A stretch of 64,000 nucleotides of DNA from Actinoplanes sp. L3-i22 (GCF_019704555.1 NZ_AP024745.1:8874501-8938500), one strand, 5' to 3'. Counted from the first letter of the stretch, positions 24,966 to 34,273 are shown. The notes: generated by a model from the sequence alone, not told the origin. Numbers and translations are program-made.

Positions 24966-25553
24966 GTGACCTCCAGCTCCACCCCGCCCCGGCGCCGGGA
25001 CGCGGCCCGCACCCGGCAGCTGCTGCTCGACGCCGCACGCCGCCGGTTCGCCACCGACGGGTACGCGGAGACCACGGTCCGCGACATCGCCGACGAGGCC
25101 GGCGTCAACGTCGCGCTGATCAGCCGGTATTTCGAGTCCAAGGAGGGCCTGTTCGAGGCGGCCCTCACCGCGAGCTTCACCGAGCTGCGCGCCGCGGCCG
25201 GGGACGTCACCCCCGGCGAGGTCCCGGAGACGATCGCCCGCCAGGCGGTCGGCCAGAGCACGGCCGGCGGCCCGAGCCACAGCCTGCTGCTGATCCTGCG
25301 CTCGTCCGGCGACGAGCGCGCCGACCGGATCCGGCTGCGCTTCCTGCAGATGTTCGCCGAGAAGATGGCCAAGGCCGCCTCGCTGCAGGGCGGCGATCCG
25401 GACATCCTGCGCGCCCAGGTCCTGCTCTCCACCGCGATCGGCCTCACGCTGCTCCGCGCGACAAACCTCGAACCCCTGGCCTCCGCCTCGGCCGAGGAGC
25501 TGACCATCCCACTGCGCGACGTGGTCGAGGCATTGATCAAAAAACCTGCTTAG
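24966..25553 (+). CDS. TetR family transcriptional regulator
   Basis: 195 residues from GTG 24966 (GTG 24927 would add 13). The TetR DNA-binding domain is clear: RQLLLDAARRRFATDGYAETTVRDIADEAGVNVALISRYFESKEGLFEAAL. The C-terminal ligand and dimer helices are variable. CAGACT ends 7 bases before GTG 24966, supporting this start as leaderless. No obvious target gene adjoins it; the amylase side is separated by a small protein and the other side is convergent glpD. Confidence 0.85.
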   Translation: MTSSSTPPRRRDAARTRQLLLDAARRRFATDGYAETTVRDIADEAGVNVALISRYFESKEGLFEAALTASFTELRAAAGDVTPGEVPETIARQAVGQSTAGGPSHSLLLILRSSGDERADRIRLRFLQMFAEKMAKAASLQGGDPDILRAQVLLSTAIGLTLLRATNLEPLASASAEELTIPLRDVVEALIKKPA

Positions 25554-25619
25554 GTACGGCGTGAGCACCGCCCCGCCCGCACCGCCGGGCCTGCCACAGG
25601 ACTGTGCTCACGGCGTACC
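25553..25619. terminator. Long inverted repeat between convergent tetR and glpD
   Basis: 16-base arms (25553-25568 with 25604-25619), one mismatch, 35-base loop. It begins on the last base of the tetR stop and ends 11 bases before the glpD stop, so it can terminate both. Confidence 0.75.
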
Positions 25620-25630
25620 CAAGGATGGTT

Positions 25631-27328
25631 TTATGAAAGGCGGACCGGGACCACCTCCGGGGCGCCGAGCCGGGCGGCGTCGGCCGTCTCGTCGTCCTGC
25701 TGCTCCTGGGAGGCGCGCTCCGCCTCGACCCGCAGGCGGTAGTTCTCCACCTCGCGATCGCGCTGCTCCGCGGTCCAGCCCAGGACCCGGCCCATCAGCT
25801 CGGCGGCCTCGGCGGCGGAGACCGTGCCCCGGTCGAACGTCTCGATCGAGATCCGGGTCCGGCGGGTCAGCACGTCCACCAGGTGCCGCGCGCCCTCGGC
25901 CGCCGCCGCGTAGACGACCTCGGCCCGCAGGTAGTCGTCGGCCCCGTCGAGCGGGCGGGCCAGCGACGGATCCTCCTTGATCAGCTCCAGCAGGTCCCGG
26001 ATCAGCGAGCCGTAGCGGCCGAGCAGGTGCTCGACCCGGGCCACGTGCAGGCCGGACTCCGCGGCGATCAGGCCGCGCCGGTTCCACAGCGCCTGGAAGC
26101 CCTCCGCGCCGACCAGCGGCACCCGGTCGGTGCAGCAGCGGGCGACCGGCCGGTTCAGGTTGAACACGCACGCGTCCACCGCGTCCTTGGCCATCACCCG
26201 ATAGGTCGTGTACTTGCCGCCGGCCACCACGACCAGCCCCGGCACCGGGCTGCCGACCATGTGCTCGCGGGACAGCTTCGACGTCGACTCCGACTCGCCG
26301 GACAGCAGCGGCCGCAACCCGGCGTAGACGCCCTGCACGTCGGCCCGTTCCAGCGGCCGCGCGAGCACCTTGTTGACCTCGGTGAGCAGGTAGTCGATGT
26401 CCTTCGCGGACGCCGCCGGATGCGCCTTGTCGAGCGCCCAGTCGGTGTCGGTGGTGCCGACGATCCAGTGCCGGCCCCACGGGATCACGAACAGCACGCT
26501 GGTCGCGGTCCGCAGGATCAGCCCGGTCGACGACTGGATCCGGTCGCGCGGGACGACCAGGTGGATGCCCTTGGACGCGCGGACGTGGAACTGCCCCCGC
26601 TCGCCGACCAGCGACTGGGTCTCGTCGGTCCACACCCCGGACGCGTTGATCACCTGCTGGGCGCGGATCTCGAAGGTGTGGCCGTGCTCCAGGTCGCGGG
26701 CGGTGACCCCGGTGACCCGCTCCCCCTCGCGCAGGAAGCCGGTCACCTCGACCCGGTTGGCCACGTGCGCGCCGTAGGCGGCCGCGGTCCGGGCCAGGAA
26801 CATCGTGTGCCGGGCGTCGTCGAGCTGCCCGTCGTAGTACTGCAACGCCCCGACCAGCGACTCCTTGCGCAGCGCCGGGCAGGCCCGGAGCGCGCCGCGC
26901 CGGGTCAGGTGCCGATGCCGGGGCAGGCTGCCGGACCAGGCCATGGTGTCGTAGAGGGTGACACCGGCCCCGGCGTAGAGCCGCTCCCACCCGCGGTGCT
27001 TGAGCGGGTAGAGGAAGCGCACCGGGCGGGCCAGGTGCGGGGCGAGGCGGGACAGGATCAGCCCCCGTTCCCGCAACGCCTCCCGGACCAGCCCGAAATC
27101 GAGCATCTCCAGGTAGCGCAGGCCGCCGTGGATCAGCTTGCTGGACCGGGAGGAGGTACCCGAGGCGAAGTCGCGCGCCTCGACCAGTCCCACGGAGAGT
27201 CCCCGGGTGACCGCGTCGAGGGCGCAACCCGCCCCGACCACTCCCCCACCGATCACGAGCACGTCGACCTCGGCCCCCGCGAGGGAGATCAGGGCGGCGT
27301 CCCGGGATGACGGTGAGAGCACTGACAT
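25631..27328 (-). CDS. glpD: Aerobic FAD-dependent glycerol-3-phosphate dehydrogenase
   Basis: 565 residues. The FAD dinucleotide-binding loop VLVIGGGVVGAGCALDAVTRG lies at ~23, with GTSSRSSKLIHGGLRYL, VINASGVWTDE, GTTDTDW and GGKYTTYR typical of GlpD, and the extra C-terminal GlpD_C helical domain. It oxidises glycerol-3-phosphate to dihydroxyacetone phosphate at the membrane, passing electrons to quinone. The start overlaps the glpK stop as TGATG. Third gene of glpF-glpK-glpD. Confidence 0.95.
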   Translation of the reverse strand: MSVLSPSSRDAALISLAGAEVDVLVIGGGVVGAGCALDAVTRGLSVGLVEARDFASGTSSRSSKLIHGGLRYLEMLDFGLVREALRERGLILSRLAPHLARPVRFLYPLKHRGWERLYAGAGVTLYDTMAWSGSLPRHRHLTRRGALRACPALRKESLVGALQYYDGQLDDARHTMFLARTAAAYGAHVANRVEVTGFLREGERVTGVTARDLEHGHTFEIRAQQVINASGVWTDETQSLVGERGQFHVRASKGIHLVVPRDRIQSSTGLILRTATSVLFVIPWGRHWIVGTTDTDWALDKAHPAASAKDIDYLLTEVNKVLARPLERADVQGVYAGLRPLLSGESESTSKLSREHMVGSPVPGLVVVAGGKYTTYRVMAKDAVDACVFNLNRPVARCCTDRVPLVGAEGFQALWNRRGLIAAESGLHVARVEHLLGRYGSLIRDLLELIKEDPSLARPLDGADDYLRAEVVYAAAAEGARHLVDVLTRRTRISIETFDRGTVSAAEAAELMGRVLGWTAEQRDREVENYRLRVEAERASQEQQDDETADAARLGAPEVVPVRLS

Positions 27329-28845
27329 CAGTCCACATCCACCCAGTCGAGAGTGCGCTGAACCGCCTTCTTCCAGCGGCCGTACCCGGTCTCGCGCTGC
27401 TCCCCCGACCAGGTCGGCTGCCAGCGCTGCGACTCGTTCCAGTTCTCCCGCAGCTCGTCGGTCGACTTCCAGAAGCCGACCGCCAGACCCGCCGCGTACG
27501 CCGCGCCGAGCGCCGTGGTCTCGGCGACCACCGGCCGGCTCACCGGCACCCCGAGCACGTCCGCCTGGATCTGCATGGCCAGGTTGTTGACGGTGATCCC
27601 GCCGTCCACCTTGAGCACGTCCAGCGTCACGCCGGAGTCCTGCGCCATCGCGTCGACCACGTCCCGGGTCTGGTAGCAGATCGACTCGAGGGTGGCCCGG
27701 GCGATGTGCGCGTCGGTGTTGAACCGGGACAGCCCGACGATCGCGCCCCGCGCGTCGGACCGCCAGTAGGGCGCGAACAGCCCGGAGAACGCCGGCACGA
27801 AGTAGACGCCGCCGTTGTCCGGCACCTGCGCCGCCAGGGTCTCGCTCTCGTCCGCGGACTTGATGATGTGCAGCTGGTCGCGCAGCCACTGCACGGCCGA
27901 GCCGGTGACCGCGATCGAGCCCTCCAGGGCGTAGACCGGGGCGGCGTCGCCGAACTTGTAGCAGACCGTGGTGAGCAGCCCGTTCTCCGAGCGCACCAGG
28001 TTCGTGCCGGTGTTCAGCAGCATGAAGTTGCCGGTGCCGTAGGTGTTCTTGGCCTCGCCGGGCGCGAAGCAGACCTGCCCGACGGTGGCCGCCTGCTGGT
28101 CGCCGAGGTCCCCGGTGAGCGGCACGTCCCCGCCGAGCGGCCCGTCGATGTGCGCGGTGCCGTAGGTGTTCGGGTCGGACGACGGCCGGATCTCCGGGAG
28201 CATCCGCCGCGGGATGTTGAAGAACGACAGCAGCTCGTCGTCCCAGTCCAGGGTCTCCAGGTTCATCAGCATGGTCCGGCTGGCGTTGGTCACGTCGGTG
28301 ACGTGGTTCCCGCCGTTCGTCCCGCCGGTGATGTTCCACAGCAGCCACGAGTCGGTGTTGCCGAAGATCGCGTCGCCCCGCTCGGCGGCCTCCCGGACGC
28401 CGTCGACGTTCTCCAGGATCCACTGGATCTTGCCGCCGGAGAAGTACGTGGCCGGCGGCAGTCCCGCCTTGCGCCGGATCACGTCGCCCCGGCCGTCCCG
28501 GTCCAGCGCCGAGGCGATCCGGTCGGTCCGGGTGTCCTGCCAGACGATCGCGTTGTAGTAGGGCCGGCCGGTGCGCCGGTCCCACACCACGGTGGTCTCC
28601 CGCTGGTTGGTGATGCCGACCGCGGCCAGGTCGCTCGCGCTCAGGTTCGCCTTCTGCATCGCGGTCCGCACCACCGCGACCGTGCGCTCCCAGATCTCGA
28701 TCGGGTTGTGCTCGACCCAGCCGGCCTGCGGCAGGATCTGCTCGTGCTCGAGCTGGTGGCGGGCCACCTCGTTGCCGCCATGGTCGAAGATCATGAAACG
28801 GGTGCTGGTCGTGCCCTGGTCCACGGCTCCGACGAAGTCAGCCAC
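27328..28845 (-). CDS. glpK: Glycerol kinase 1
   Basis: 505 residues, normal size. FGGY kinase motifs: [10 protein letters not shown] at the N-terminus, [46 protein letters not shown] and [23 protein letters not shown] 28845 is chosen over GTG 28860 because GGAGG lies 6-7 bases upstream. Overlaps glpF by 8 bases and glpD by one. It phosphorylates glycerol that enters through GlpF. A second kinase gene lies on the other side of the regulator. Confidence 0.95.
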   Translation of the reverse strand: MADFVGAVDQGTTSTRFMIFDHGGNEVARHQLEHEQILPQAGWVEHNPIEIWERTVAVVRTAMQKANLSASDLAAVGITNQRETTVVWDRRTGRPYYNAIVWQDTRTDRIASALDRDGRGDVIRRKAGLPPATYFSGGKIQWILENVDGVREAAERGDAIFGNTDSWLLWNITGGTNGGNHVTDVTNASRTMLMNLETLDWDDELLSFFNIPRRMLPEIRPSSDPNTYGTAHIDGPLGGDVPLTGDLGDQQAATVGQVCFAPGEAKNTYGTGNFMLLNTGTNLVRSENGLLTTVCYKFGDAAPVYALEGSIAVTGSAVQWLRDQLHIIKSADESETLAAQVPDNGGVYFVPAFSGLFAPYWRSDARGAIVGLSRFNTDAHIARATLESICYQTRDVVDAMAQDSGVTLDVLKVDGGITVNNLAMQIQADVLGVPVSRPVVAETTALGAAYAAGLAVGFWKSTDELRENWNESQRWQPTWSGEQRETGYGRWKKAVQRTLDWVDVD

Positions 28846-29674
28846 GGTTCGCCTCCACACTGTCGCGCGCTGTCGGGATCTCGCCCACCTCTTGGGGCTC
28901 GGCCGACGGCAGGAATCGTCCGATCAGAGTCTGATACAGACCGGCTCCCAGGACACCACCGATGATCGGTCCCACGATCGGTATCCAGAAGTAGAGATAG
29001 CCGGTCTGATCGCGGAACGCGTTCTCATACCCGGTGAAGAAGCTGGCCAGCCGGGGTCCGAAGTCACGGGCCGGGTTGATCGCGTAGCCGGCGTCGGTGC
29101 CCCAGGCCATCCCGATCCCGACCACCAGCAGGCCGATCACGAACGGGCCGAGGTTCGCGCCGGGCGCGGTGTTGGCCATGTCGGTGAGCGCGAGGATCAC
29201 GAAGAGCAGGATCGCCGTGCCGATGATCTGGTCGCGGAACGCGCCCCACTCACCGACCGGCAGCGTGCCGTTGCCCGGCAGCGTCGAGAAGACCCCCTGG
29301 GTCTTGATCGTCAGCCCGGGGTCCTTGGCGTTGAGCACCTCGGTGTAGTTCCAGCGCACCAGCAGCGCGGCGACGAACGCGCCGAGGAACTGGGCCAGCG
29401 CGTAGGGCGCCACCTTGCGCCAGGAGAAGCCCTTGAAGACGGCGAGCGCGATGGTCACCGCCGGGTTGAGGTGGGCGCCGCTGAGCCGCGCCGCGACGTA
29501 CACGCCGAGGGTGACGCCCAGGCCCCAGGCCCAGGCGATGCTGTCGTGATCCCCGATGCCCCCGGCGACCACCTGCGCCACCACCCCGCAGCCGAACAGG
29601 ATCAGAATCATGGTGCCGGCGAACTCCGCCGCGAGTTCACCCACCAGTCCAGGAACTTTGAGTCGTGCGGCCAT
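28838..29674 (-). CDS. glpF: Glycerol facilitator (aquaglyceroporin)
   Basis: 278 residues from ATG 29674, with GGAGG upstream. MIP family with six helices and two half-helices carrying NPA motifs: HLNPAVT and [10 protein letters not shown]. The aspartate after the second motif (NPARD) marks glycerol-conducting members over water-only aquaporins. It leads the glpFKD operon, transcribed away from the GylR-type regulator from a promoter at 29707-29735. Confidence 0.95.
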   Translation of the reverse strand: MAARLKVPGLVGELAAEFAGTMILILFGCGVVAQVVAGGIGDHDSIAWAWGLGVTLGVYVAARLSGAHLNPAVTIALAVFKGFSWRKVAPYALAQFLGAFVAALLVRWNYTEVLNAKDPGLTIKTQGVFSTLPGNGTLPVGEWGAFRDQIIGTAILLFVILALTDMANTAPGANLGPFVIGLLVVGIGMAWGTDAGYAINPARDFGPRLASFFTGYENAFRDQTGYLYFWIPIVGPIIGGVLGAGLYQTLIGRFLPSAEPQEVGEIPTARDSVEANRG

Positions 29675-29706
29675 GCTCCCTCCTAGGTCTTGCTTCGATG
29701 TCCTGG

Positions 29707-29735
29707 ACGCTAGGAAGGCCGGGAGGGACAGGCAA
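29707..29735 (-). promoter_or_regulatory. Promoter of glpFKD
   Basis: On the minus strand TTGCCT (29730-29735) and TAGCGT (29707-29712) are 17 bases apart. The -35 abuts a GTTCG half-site of the intergenic operator array. Confidence 0.6.
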
Positions 29736-29800
29736 CGAACGTCGGTCGGCATTGTCGAACATCAATTACGGCGCGTCGTATCGCGAACGCATAGAGTTCG
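29736..29800 (+). promoter_or_regulatory. Candidate GylR operator array, CGAAC half-sites
   Basis: CGAAC at 29736, 29756 and 29784, plus GTTCG at 29796. The last two form a CGAAC-N7-GTTCG dyad (29784-29800) that covers the regulator's own -10 (TAGAGT, 29792-29797). The first site touches the glpF -35. Confidence 0.6.
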
Positions 29801-29804
29801 AAAC

Positions 29805-30560
29805 ATGCCGGGAACAGTGCAGTCCATCGAGCGAGCGGCCGCGATCCTGCGGATGCTCGCCGGCGGGCCGGGCCGGCTCGGGCTCAGTGAGATCGCCCGA
29901 TCTCTCGACCTGGCCAAAGGAACAACCCACGGCATCCTGCGTACGTTGCAGGGCGTCGGCTTCGTCGAACAGGACCGCGGCTCCGGGCAGTACCAGCTCG
30001 GCGCGGCCCTGCTCCACCTCGGAACGAGCTACCTGGACATCAACGAGCTGCGGTCCCGCTCGATCAACTGGGCGGATCCGCTGGCCGCGCGCAGCGGCGA
30101 GGCCGTCCGGATCGGGACCGTCCTGGAGGGACAGGTGCTGATCGTGCACCACGTGTTCCGGCCGGACGACACGTTCCAGACGCTCGAGGTGGGGGCGCTG
30201 CTGCCGTTGCACGCGACCGCGCTGGGGAAGGTGTTGCTGGCCTACCGCGCCGGCGCGCTGGATACCGACCTGTCCGCGTATACGCGTAAGACCCTGGCCA
30301 CGCCGCGCGAGCTGGCGACGGCGCTGGAACAGGTCCGGGAGAGCGGCTGGGCCGCCGACGTCGAGGAGTTCACCCTCGGCCAGGCGGCGGTCGCCGCGCC
30401 GATCCGCGGCTACGGCGGCCTGGTGATCGGCGCCATCGGCGTCTCCGGACAAGTCGACCGGATCTGCGACAGCCATTACGCACCACGCCCGCACCTGGTC
30501 GCCGGCGTGCGGGACGCGGCACGGGCGATCTCCCGGGAAATGGGAGCCGCCCGGCAATAG
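29805..30560 (+). CDS. gylR: IclR family regulator of glycerol catabolism, GylR-like
   Basis: 251 residues, very close in length and wording to GylR of Streptomyces (QSIERAAAILRMLAGG, DLAKGTTHGILRTLQG.GFVEQD, VLIVHHVFRPDD, PLHATALGKVLLAY). N-terminal winged helix to ~75, then the IclR effector domain. GylR represses the glycerol operon until glycerol or glycerol-3-phosphate is present. ATG 29805 follows TAGAGT by 7 bases with no ribosome site, so a leaderless message is likely. The operator dyad overlaps that -10, predicting autoregulation. The second glycerol kinase gene follows 12 bases later. Confidence 0.9.
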   Translation: MPGTVQSIERAAAILRMLAGGPGRLGLSEIARSLDLAKGTTHGILRTLQGVGFVEQDRGSGQYQLGAALLHLGTSYLDINELRSRSINWADPLAARSGEAVRIGTVLEGQVLIVHHVFRPDDTFQTLEVGALLPLHATALGKVLLAYRAGALDTDLSAYTRKTLATPRELATALEQVRESGWAADVEEFTLGQAAVAAPIRGYGGLVIGAIGVSGQVDRICDSHYAPRPHLVAGVRDAARAISREMGAARQ

Positions 30561-30572
30561 AGGGGGATCATC

Positions 30573-32066
30573 ATGGCGGAACGCTTCGTGGTCGCGATCG
30601 ACCAGGGCACGACCTCAACCCGCTGCATCGTCTTCGACCGGCGCGGGCAGTTGGTCTCCCTGGCCCAGCAGGAGCACAAACAGCACTTCCCGAAGCCGGG
30701 CTGGGTCGAGCACGACGCCATGGAGATCTGGCGCAACGTGGAACGCCTCGCGCCGCTGGCGCTGCGCCGGGCCGGGATCACCCTGGACCAGGTGGCCGCG
30801 GTCGGCATCGCCAACCAGCGGGAGACCACGGTGATCTGGGACCGGGCGACCGGCGTACCGGTCGGGCGGGCGATCATCTGGCAGGACACCCGGACCGATG
30901 CGCTGGTGCACGCGCTGTCGTCGTCGTTCGACGCCGGCCACCTCGCCGACATTTCCGGTCTGCCGCTCGCGACCTATTTTTCCGGGCCGCGGCTGCGCTG
31001 GATGCTCGACCACACCCCCGGGCTGCAGGCGCGCGCCGAACGCGGCGAGGTCCTCTGCGGAACCATGGAGACCTGGCTGATCTGGAACATGACCCGCGGC
31101 GCGCACGTCACCGACGTGACCAACGCCAGCCGCACGATGCTGCTCGACGTGCACAAGCTCGACTGGTCGGCCGAGGCGCTCGACTTCTTCGGGATACCCC
31201 GCGCGATGCTGCCGGAGGTGCGGGCTTCGATCGGCGCCTTCGGCACCGCTTGCGAGGCATTTCCCGGGGTACGGATCGGGGCCGCGCTCGGCGACCAGCA
31301 GGCCGCCCTGTTCGGGCAGACCTGTTTCACGCCCGGGGAGGCCAAGTGCACGTACGGCACCGGCAGCTTCCTGCTCCTGAACACCGGCACCGAGCTGGTC
31401 AAGCCGGGACACGGGCTGCTCAGCACGGTCGCCTACCAGGTCGCCGGCTCGCCGGCCTGCTACGCGCTGGAGGGCTCGATCGCGATGACCGGCTCGCTCG
31501 TCCAGTGGTTCCGCGACCAGCTGGAGCTGATCTCCAGCGCGCCGGAGATCGAGACCCTGGCCCGGACCGTGGCGGACAACGGCGGCTGCTACATCGTGCC
31601 GGCGTTCTCCGGGCTGTACGCGCCGCACTGGCGCTCCGAGGCACGTGGCGTGATCGTCGGGCTGACCTCGTACATCACCAAGGGTCACCTGGCCCGGGCG
31701 GTGCTGGAGGCGACCGCCTGGCAGACCCGGGAGGTGGTCGACGCGATGAACGCGACCTCCGGCCTGGCCCTGACGACCCTGAAGGTGGACGGCGGGATGA
31801 CCGCGGACAACCTGCTCATGCAGATGATCGCGGACGTGCTCGACGTGCCGGTGGTCCGGCCGCTGGCCGTCGAGACGGTGTCGCTCGGCGCGGCGTACGC
31901 GGCCGGGCTCGCCGTCGGGTACTGGCCGGACCTGGACGGGCTGCGGCAGAACTGGCACATCGCCGGGCAGTGGATGCCGGCGATGGACCCCGGGCTGCGC
32001 GACGCGGAATACACCAACTGGCGGCGCGCGGTCGAGCGCACCTTCGACTGGATCCAGCCTGCCTGA
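30573..32066 (+). CDS. glpK: Glycerol kinase 2
   Basis: 497 residues; ribosome site GGGGGA before ATG 30573. All FGGY motifs of kinase 1 are kept ([66 protein letters not shown]). The two kinases are clearly homologous but far from identical, and this one lacks several short insertions, so it is an old paralogue or a separate acquisition rather than a recent copy. Its place directly behind the regulator suggests it is co-expressed with it. It may differ in substrate affinity or act on another triol; this is inference. Confidence 0.93.
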   Translation: MAERFVVAIDQGTTSTRCIVFDRRGQLVSLAQQEHKQHFPKPGWVEHDAMEIWRNVERLAPLALRRAGITLDQVAAVGIANQRETTVIWDRATGVPVGRAIIWQDTRTDALVHALSSSFDAGHLADISGLPLATYFSGPRLRWMLDHTPGLQARAERGEVLCGTMETWLIWNMTRGAHVTDVTNASRTMLLDVHKLDWSAEALDFFGIPRAMLPEVRASIGAFGTACEAFPGVRIGAALGDQQAALFGQTCFTPGEAKCTYGTGSFLLLNTGTELVKPGHGLLSTVAYQVAGSPACYALEGSIAMTGSLVQWFRDQLELISSAPEIETLARTVADNGGCYIVPAFSGLYAPHWRSEARGVIVGLTSYITKGHLARAVLEATAWQTREVVDAMNATSGLALTTLKVDGGMTADNLLMQMIADVLDVPVVRPLAVETVSLGAAYAAGLAVGYWPDLDGLRQNWHIAGQWMPAMDPGLRDAEYTNWRRAVERTFDWIQPA

Positions 32067-32074
32067 AAAACTTT

Positions 32075-32302
32075 CTAGGCGTACGACGGGGAGCGCTCGA
32101 CGGTGCGCAGGGCCATGCAGTGCCCGCAGCGCAGCAGGTGCTTCCGGGGCTGGACCGGGAAGAGCGGGACGAAGAACAGGGTGAACCGGGTGGTCCGCGC
32201 GAACCGGGCCTGCGGGGCGGTCCAGCCGCAGATCTCGCAGGTCAGGATGCGGGTGTCGAGCGGTTCGTCACGGGTGCGGAGGCCGAACAGCAGGAAGAAC
32301 AT
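32075..32302 (-). CDS. Small zinc-ribbon protein
   Basis: 75 residues. Two CxxC knuckles (CEIC ~22-25 and CGHC ~59-62) flank a hydrophobic segment with FFVPLFPV, as in the small zinc-ribbon proteins common in actinobacteria. MFFLLFGLRTRD opens the protein. Role unknown. Convergent with glycerol kinase 2 (8 bases) and divergent from the next gene (41 bases). Confidence 0.8.
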   Translation of the reverse strand: MFFLLFGLRTRDEPLDTRILTCEICGWTAPQARFARTTRFTLFFVPLFPVQPRKHLLRCGHCMALRTVERSPSYA

Positions 32303-32343
32303 GTCTCCAGCGTGACACCGCCCGCCAAACCAGCCTGTCGCCC

Positions 32344-33033
32344 ATGACGGTGCAGGAGTTCGGGGTGCGGCTCGCGGCGGCCGGCTGGGCGAGCGATTTG
32401 CTCGTCGCCGGGTCGCTGGCCACCGGGGACTACACGGCCGGCGTCAGCGACCTCGATCTGGTCGCCGTCGTGCCGTCGGTGCCCGGATCCGAGCAGATCG
32501 CGGCGGTGCACGCCGGGGTCGATCCGGCGCTCAACCTGGGCTGTGTGTACGTCGCGGAGGACCGGATCGGGGACCTCGGCGCGGAACATCCCACCTGGAC
32601 CCACGGGGTGCTGGTGTGGCGGATCCTCTCCGGGGTCACCCGGGCCGAGCTGGTCCGGCACGGGTACGCGGTGTTCGGGCGGGCGCCGGGCGCGCTCCTG
32701 CCGGCGATGAGCGACGACGACATCCGGGCGGCGGCGCGGGCCGAGCTGACCGGGTACTGGGCGTGGGCCGGGCGGCGGCCGTGGATCTTCCTCGATCCGG
32801 GGCTGGCCGATCTCGCGCTGACCTCGATGGCGCGGGGGCGGCACTCGCTCGCGCACGGCTCGCTGCTGACGAAGTCCGCGGCGATCTCGGCGGCGGCCGC
32901 CCCGGCCTGGCTGGTCGGCCAGCTGCGGGCGCGCCGCCAGGGGCGCCCGGCCCGGTCGCCGCGCCTGCGGACGGCCTGGCTGGCGTGGCGCGACGTCCGT
33001 CGCACGGTCGCCCTCGCTTCCCGTCGGGCCTGA
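32344..33033 (+). CDS. Nucleotidyltransferase-domain protein
   Basis: 229 residues. The Pol-beta-like nucleotidyltransferase signature GS...DxD is present as GSLATGDYTAGVSDLDLVAV (~23-42), with a third acidic residue plausible in the next strand. The C-terminal half is helical, as in ANT/DUF4111 aminoglycoside adenylyltransferases, with R/W-rich helices near the end. It may adenylylate a small molecule or protein; drug resistance is not shown. A short tandem array and repeat copy B begin straight after its stop. Confidence 0.75.
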   Translation: MTVQEFGVRLAAAGWASDLLVAGSLATGDYTAGVSDLDLVAVVPSVPGSEQIAAVHAGVDPALNLGCVYVAEDRIGDLGAEHPTWTHGVLVWRILSGVTRAELVRHGYAVFGRAPGALLPAMSDDDIRAAARAELTGYWAWAGRRPWIFLDPGLADLALTSMARGRHSLAHGSLLTKSAAISAAAAPAWLVGQLRARRQGRPARSPRLRTAWLAWRDVRRTVALASRRA

Positions 33034-33064
33034 CGGGTTTGCGGGTTTCGGGTTTTCGGGTTTT
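33034..33064. repeat. Telomere-like short tandem repeat
   Basis: Four units of CGGGTTT(T/G), 7-8 bases each, start at the stop codon of the nucleotidyltransferase gene and run up to repeat copy B. Confidence 0.75.
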
Positions 33065-33067
33065 CGG

Positions 33068-33165
33068 ACCGCAACCACCCTCGGACGTCGCCCTTTCGGG
33101 TCTCGTGTTCTGGGCGCCCCGGCGCCCTTGCGAGGCCCGGAAGGGTCCCCGCGGGAGCGACGATC
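33068..33165 (-). repeat. Interspersed repeat, copy B
   Basis: The reverse complement of copy A (18243-18341), ~90% identical by eye over ~98 bases. Like copy A, it is flanked on the same side by a small AT-rich inverted repeat (CAAGA...TCTTG, ~33190-33205). It lies between two co-directional genes. Confidence 0.85.
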
Positions 33166-33281
33166 AGTTATTGGCCGCAGCATAGGCAATCAAGAATTTG
33201 ATCTTGAGGTTTGTAGTGTGCCGAGGGTCACGAATGGCGCCGCACCGGAATCGGCTCGGTGGGGGGCGGGTTCGCGGTGAT

Positions 33282-33947
33282 ATGACGACGATCGGACTTA
33301 TCGGTAGTGGGAACATCGGCGGAACGGTGGCGCGGCTGGCCGTGGCTGCCGGGTACGACGTGGTGCTGAGCAACTCCCGCGGGCCGGAGACGCTGCGGGA
33401 ACTCGTCGCGGAGCTCGGGCCGAAGGCGCGCGCCGCGACCGCTGCCGAGGCGGCGGCGGACGGCGACATCGTGGTGGTGACCGTGCCGCTGAAGGCGTAT
33501 GCCGACGTGCCGGCCGGGCCGCTCGCGGGCAAGGTCGTGATCGACACGAACAACTACTACCCGGAGCGGGACGGGCGGATCGCGGCGCTGGACAACGACG
33601 AGTCGACCACCGGCGAGCTGCTGCAGCGGCACCTTCCGGAGAGCAAGGTGGTGAAGGGCTTCAACAACATCTGGTTCCAGCACCTGGCTCAGCTGGGCCG
33701 GCCGGCCGGGTCGCCGGAGCGGAGCGCGCTGCCGATCGCCGGGGACGACGCGGCGGCGAAGCTGGTGGTCACCGAGCTGCTGGACGCGATCGGGTACGAC
33801 GCGGTGGACGTCGGGCCGCTCGCCGAGAACTGGCGGACCCAGCGGGACACTCCGGTCTATGTCGGGACGTACGGGCCGTACGGCGGCGCGGGGGTGCCGG
33901 CGGGCGCGGACGTGGTGCGGGCGGCGGTCGCCGAGGCGAAGCGCTGA
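33282..33947 (+). CDS. F420-dependent NADP reductase-like oxidoreductase
   Basis: 221 residues from ATG 33282. The Rossmann motif GLIGSGNIGGTVARLAVAAG opens the protein, followed by VVLSNSRGPETL, where serine/arginine after the second strand favour NADP. VVTVPLKAYADVP and VIDTNNYYPERDG are typical of the F420_oxidored (NPR-like) family in actinobacteria. True F420 use cannot be told from sequence alone. The ribosome site is weak. Confidence 0.83.
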   Translation: MTTIGLIGSGNIGGTVARLAVAAGYDVVLSNSRGPETLRELVAELGPKARAATAAEAAADGDIVVVTVPLKAYADVPAGPLAGKVVIDTNNYYPERDGRIAALDNDESTTGELLQRHLPESKVVKGFNNIWFQHLAQLGRPAGSPERSALPIAGDDAAAKLVVTELLDAIGYDAVDVGPLAENWRTQRDTPVYVGTYGPYGGAGVPAGADVVRAAVAEAKR

Positions 33948-34273
33948 ACCACCGGCCGGGCCCGGCGCGGCCCGGCCTCCCAGCGGCAGCCTTCCGATCG
34001 CCGGGCGCGACGGCGGGACGCGGCAGCCTTCCGATCGCCGGGCGCGACGGCGGGACGCGGCGGCCTTCCGATCGCCGGGCGCGGCAGCCTTCCGATCGCC
34101 GGGCGCGGCGGCCTTCAGGCGGCGGGCGCGGCGGCCTTCCGGTGGCGGGGCGCGGCGGCCTTCCGGTGGCGGGGCGCGGCGGGCGGAAATTGAGCCGAAG
34201 CGGGAATCACGGAATGGGGCGGGGCGTGCGACACTGGCGCGCGGATCGCCGCTCTGCCCCCTGAGGACCGGTA
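33948..34273. other. 326-base intergenic region dominated by a minisatellite
   Basis: Contains the tandem array at 33983-34175 and ~95 further bases before the lipoprotein start. No terminator hairpin with clear arms or other gene is seen. Confidence 0.7.
33983..34175. repeat. Minisatellite: seven units of 37, 37, 24, 24, 23, 24 and 24 bp
   Basis: Each unit starts GCGGC(A/G)GCCTTC. The first two carry a 13-base extension (GCGACGGCGGGAC) lost from the rest. The last two units (34128-34151, 34152-34175) are identical. Spacing is direct without unique spacers, so it is not a CRISPR array. Confidence 0.88.

Noticed and set aside
29784..29804. tRNA T-loop, from the GTTCGAAAC word
   Set aside because: No acceptor stem, anticodon arm or cloverleaf around it; it fits the regulator's promoter and operator.
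18243..33165. Composite transposon bounded by the two repeat copies
   Set aside because: No transposase, resolvase or target duplication; the genes between are ordinary chromosomal genes with matching composition.
33983..34175. Possible CRISPR array
   Set aside because: Units are directly adjacent with no unique spacers, and unit length changes along the array; no cas genes.
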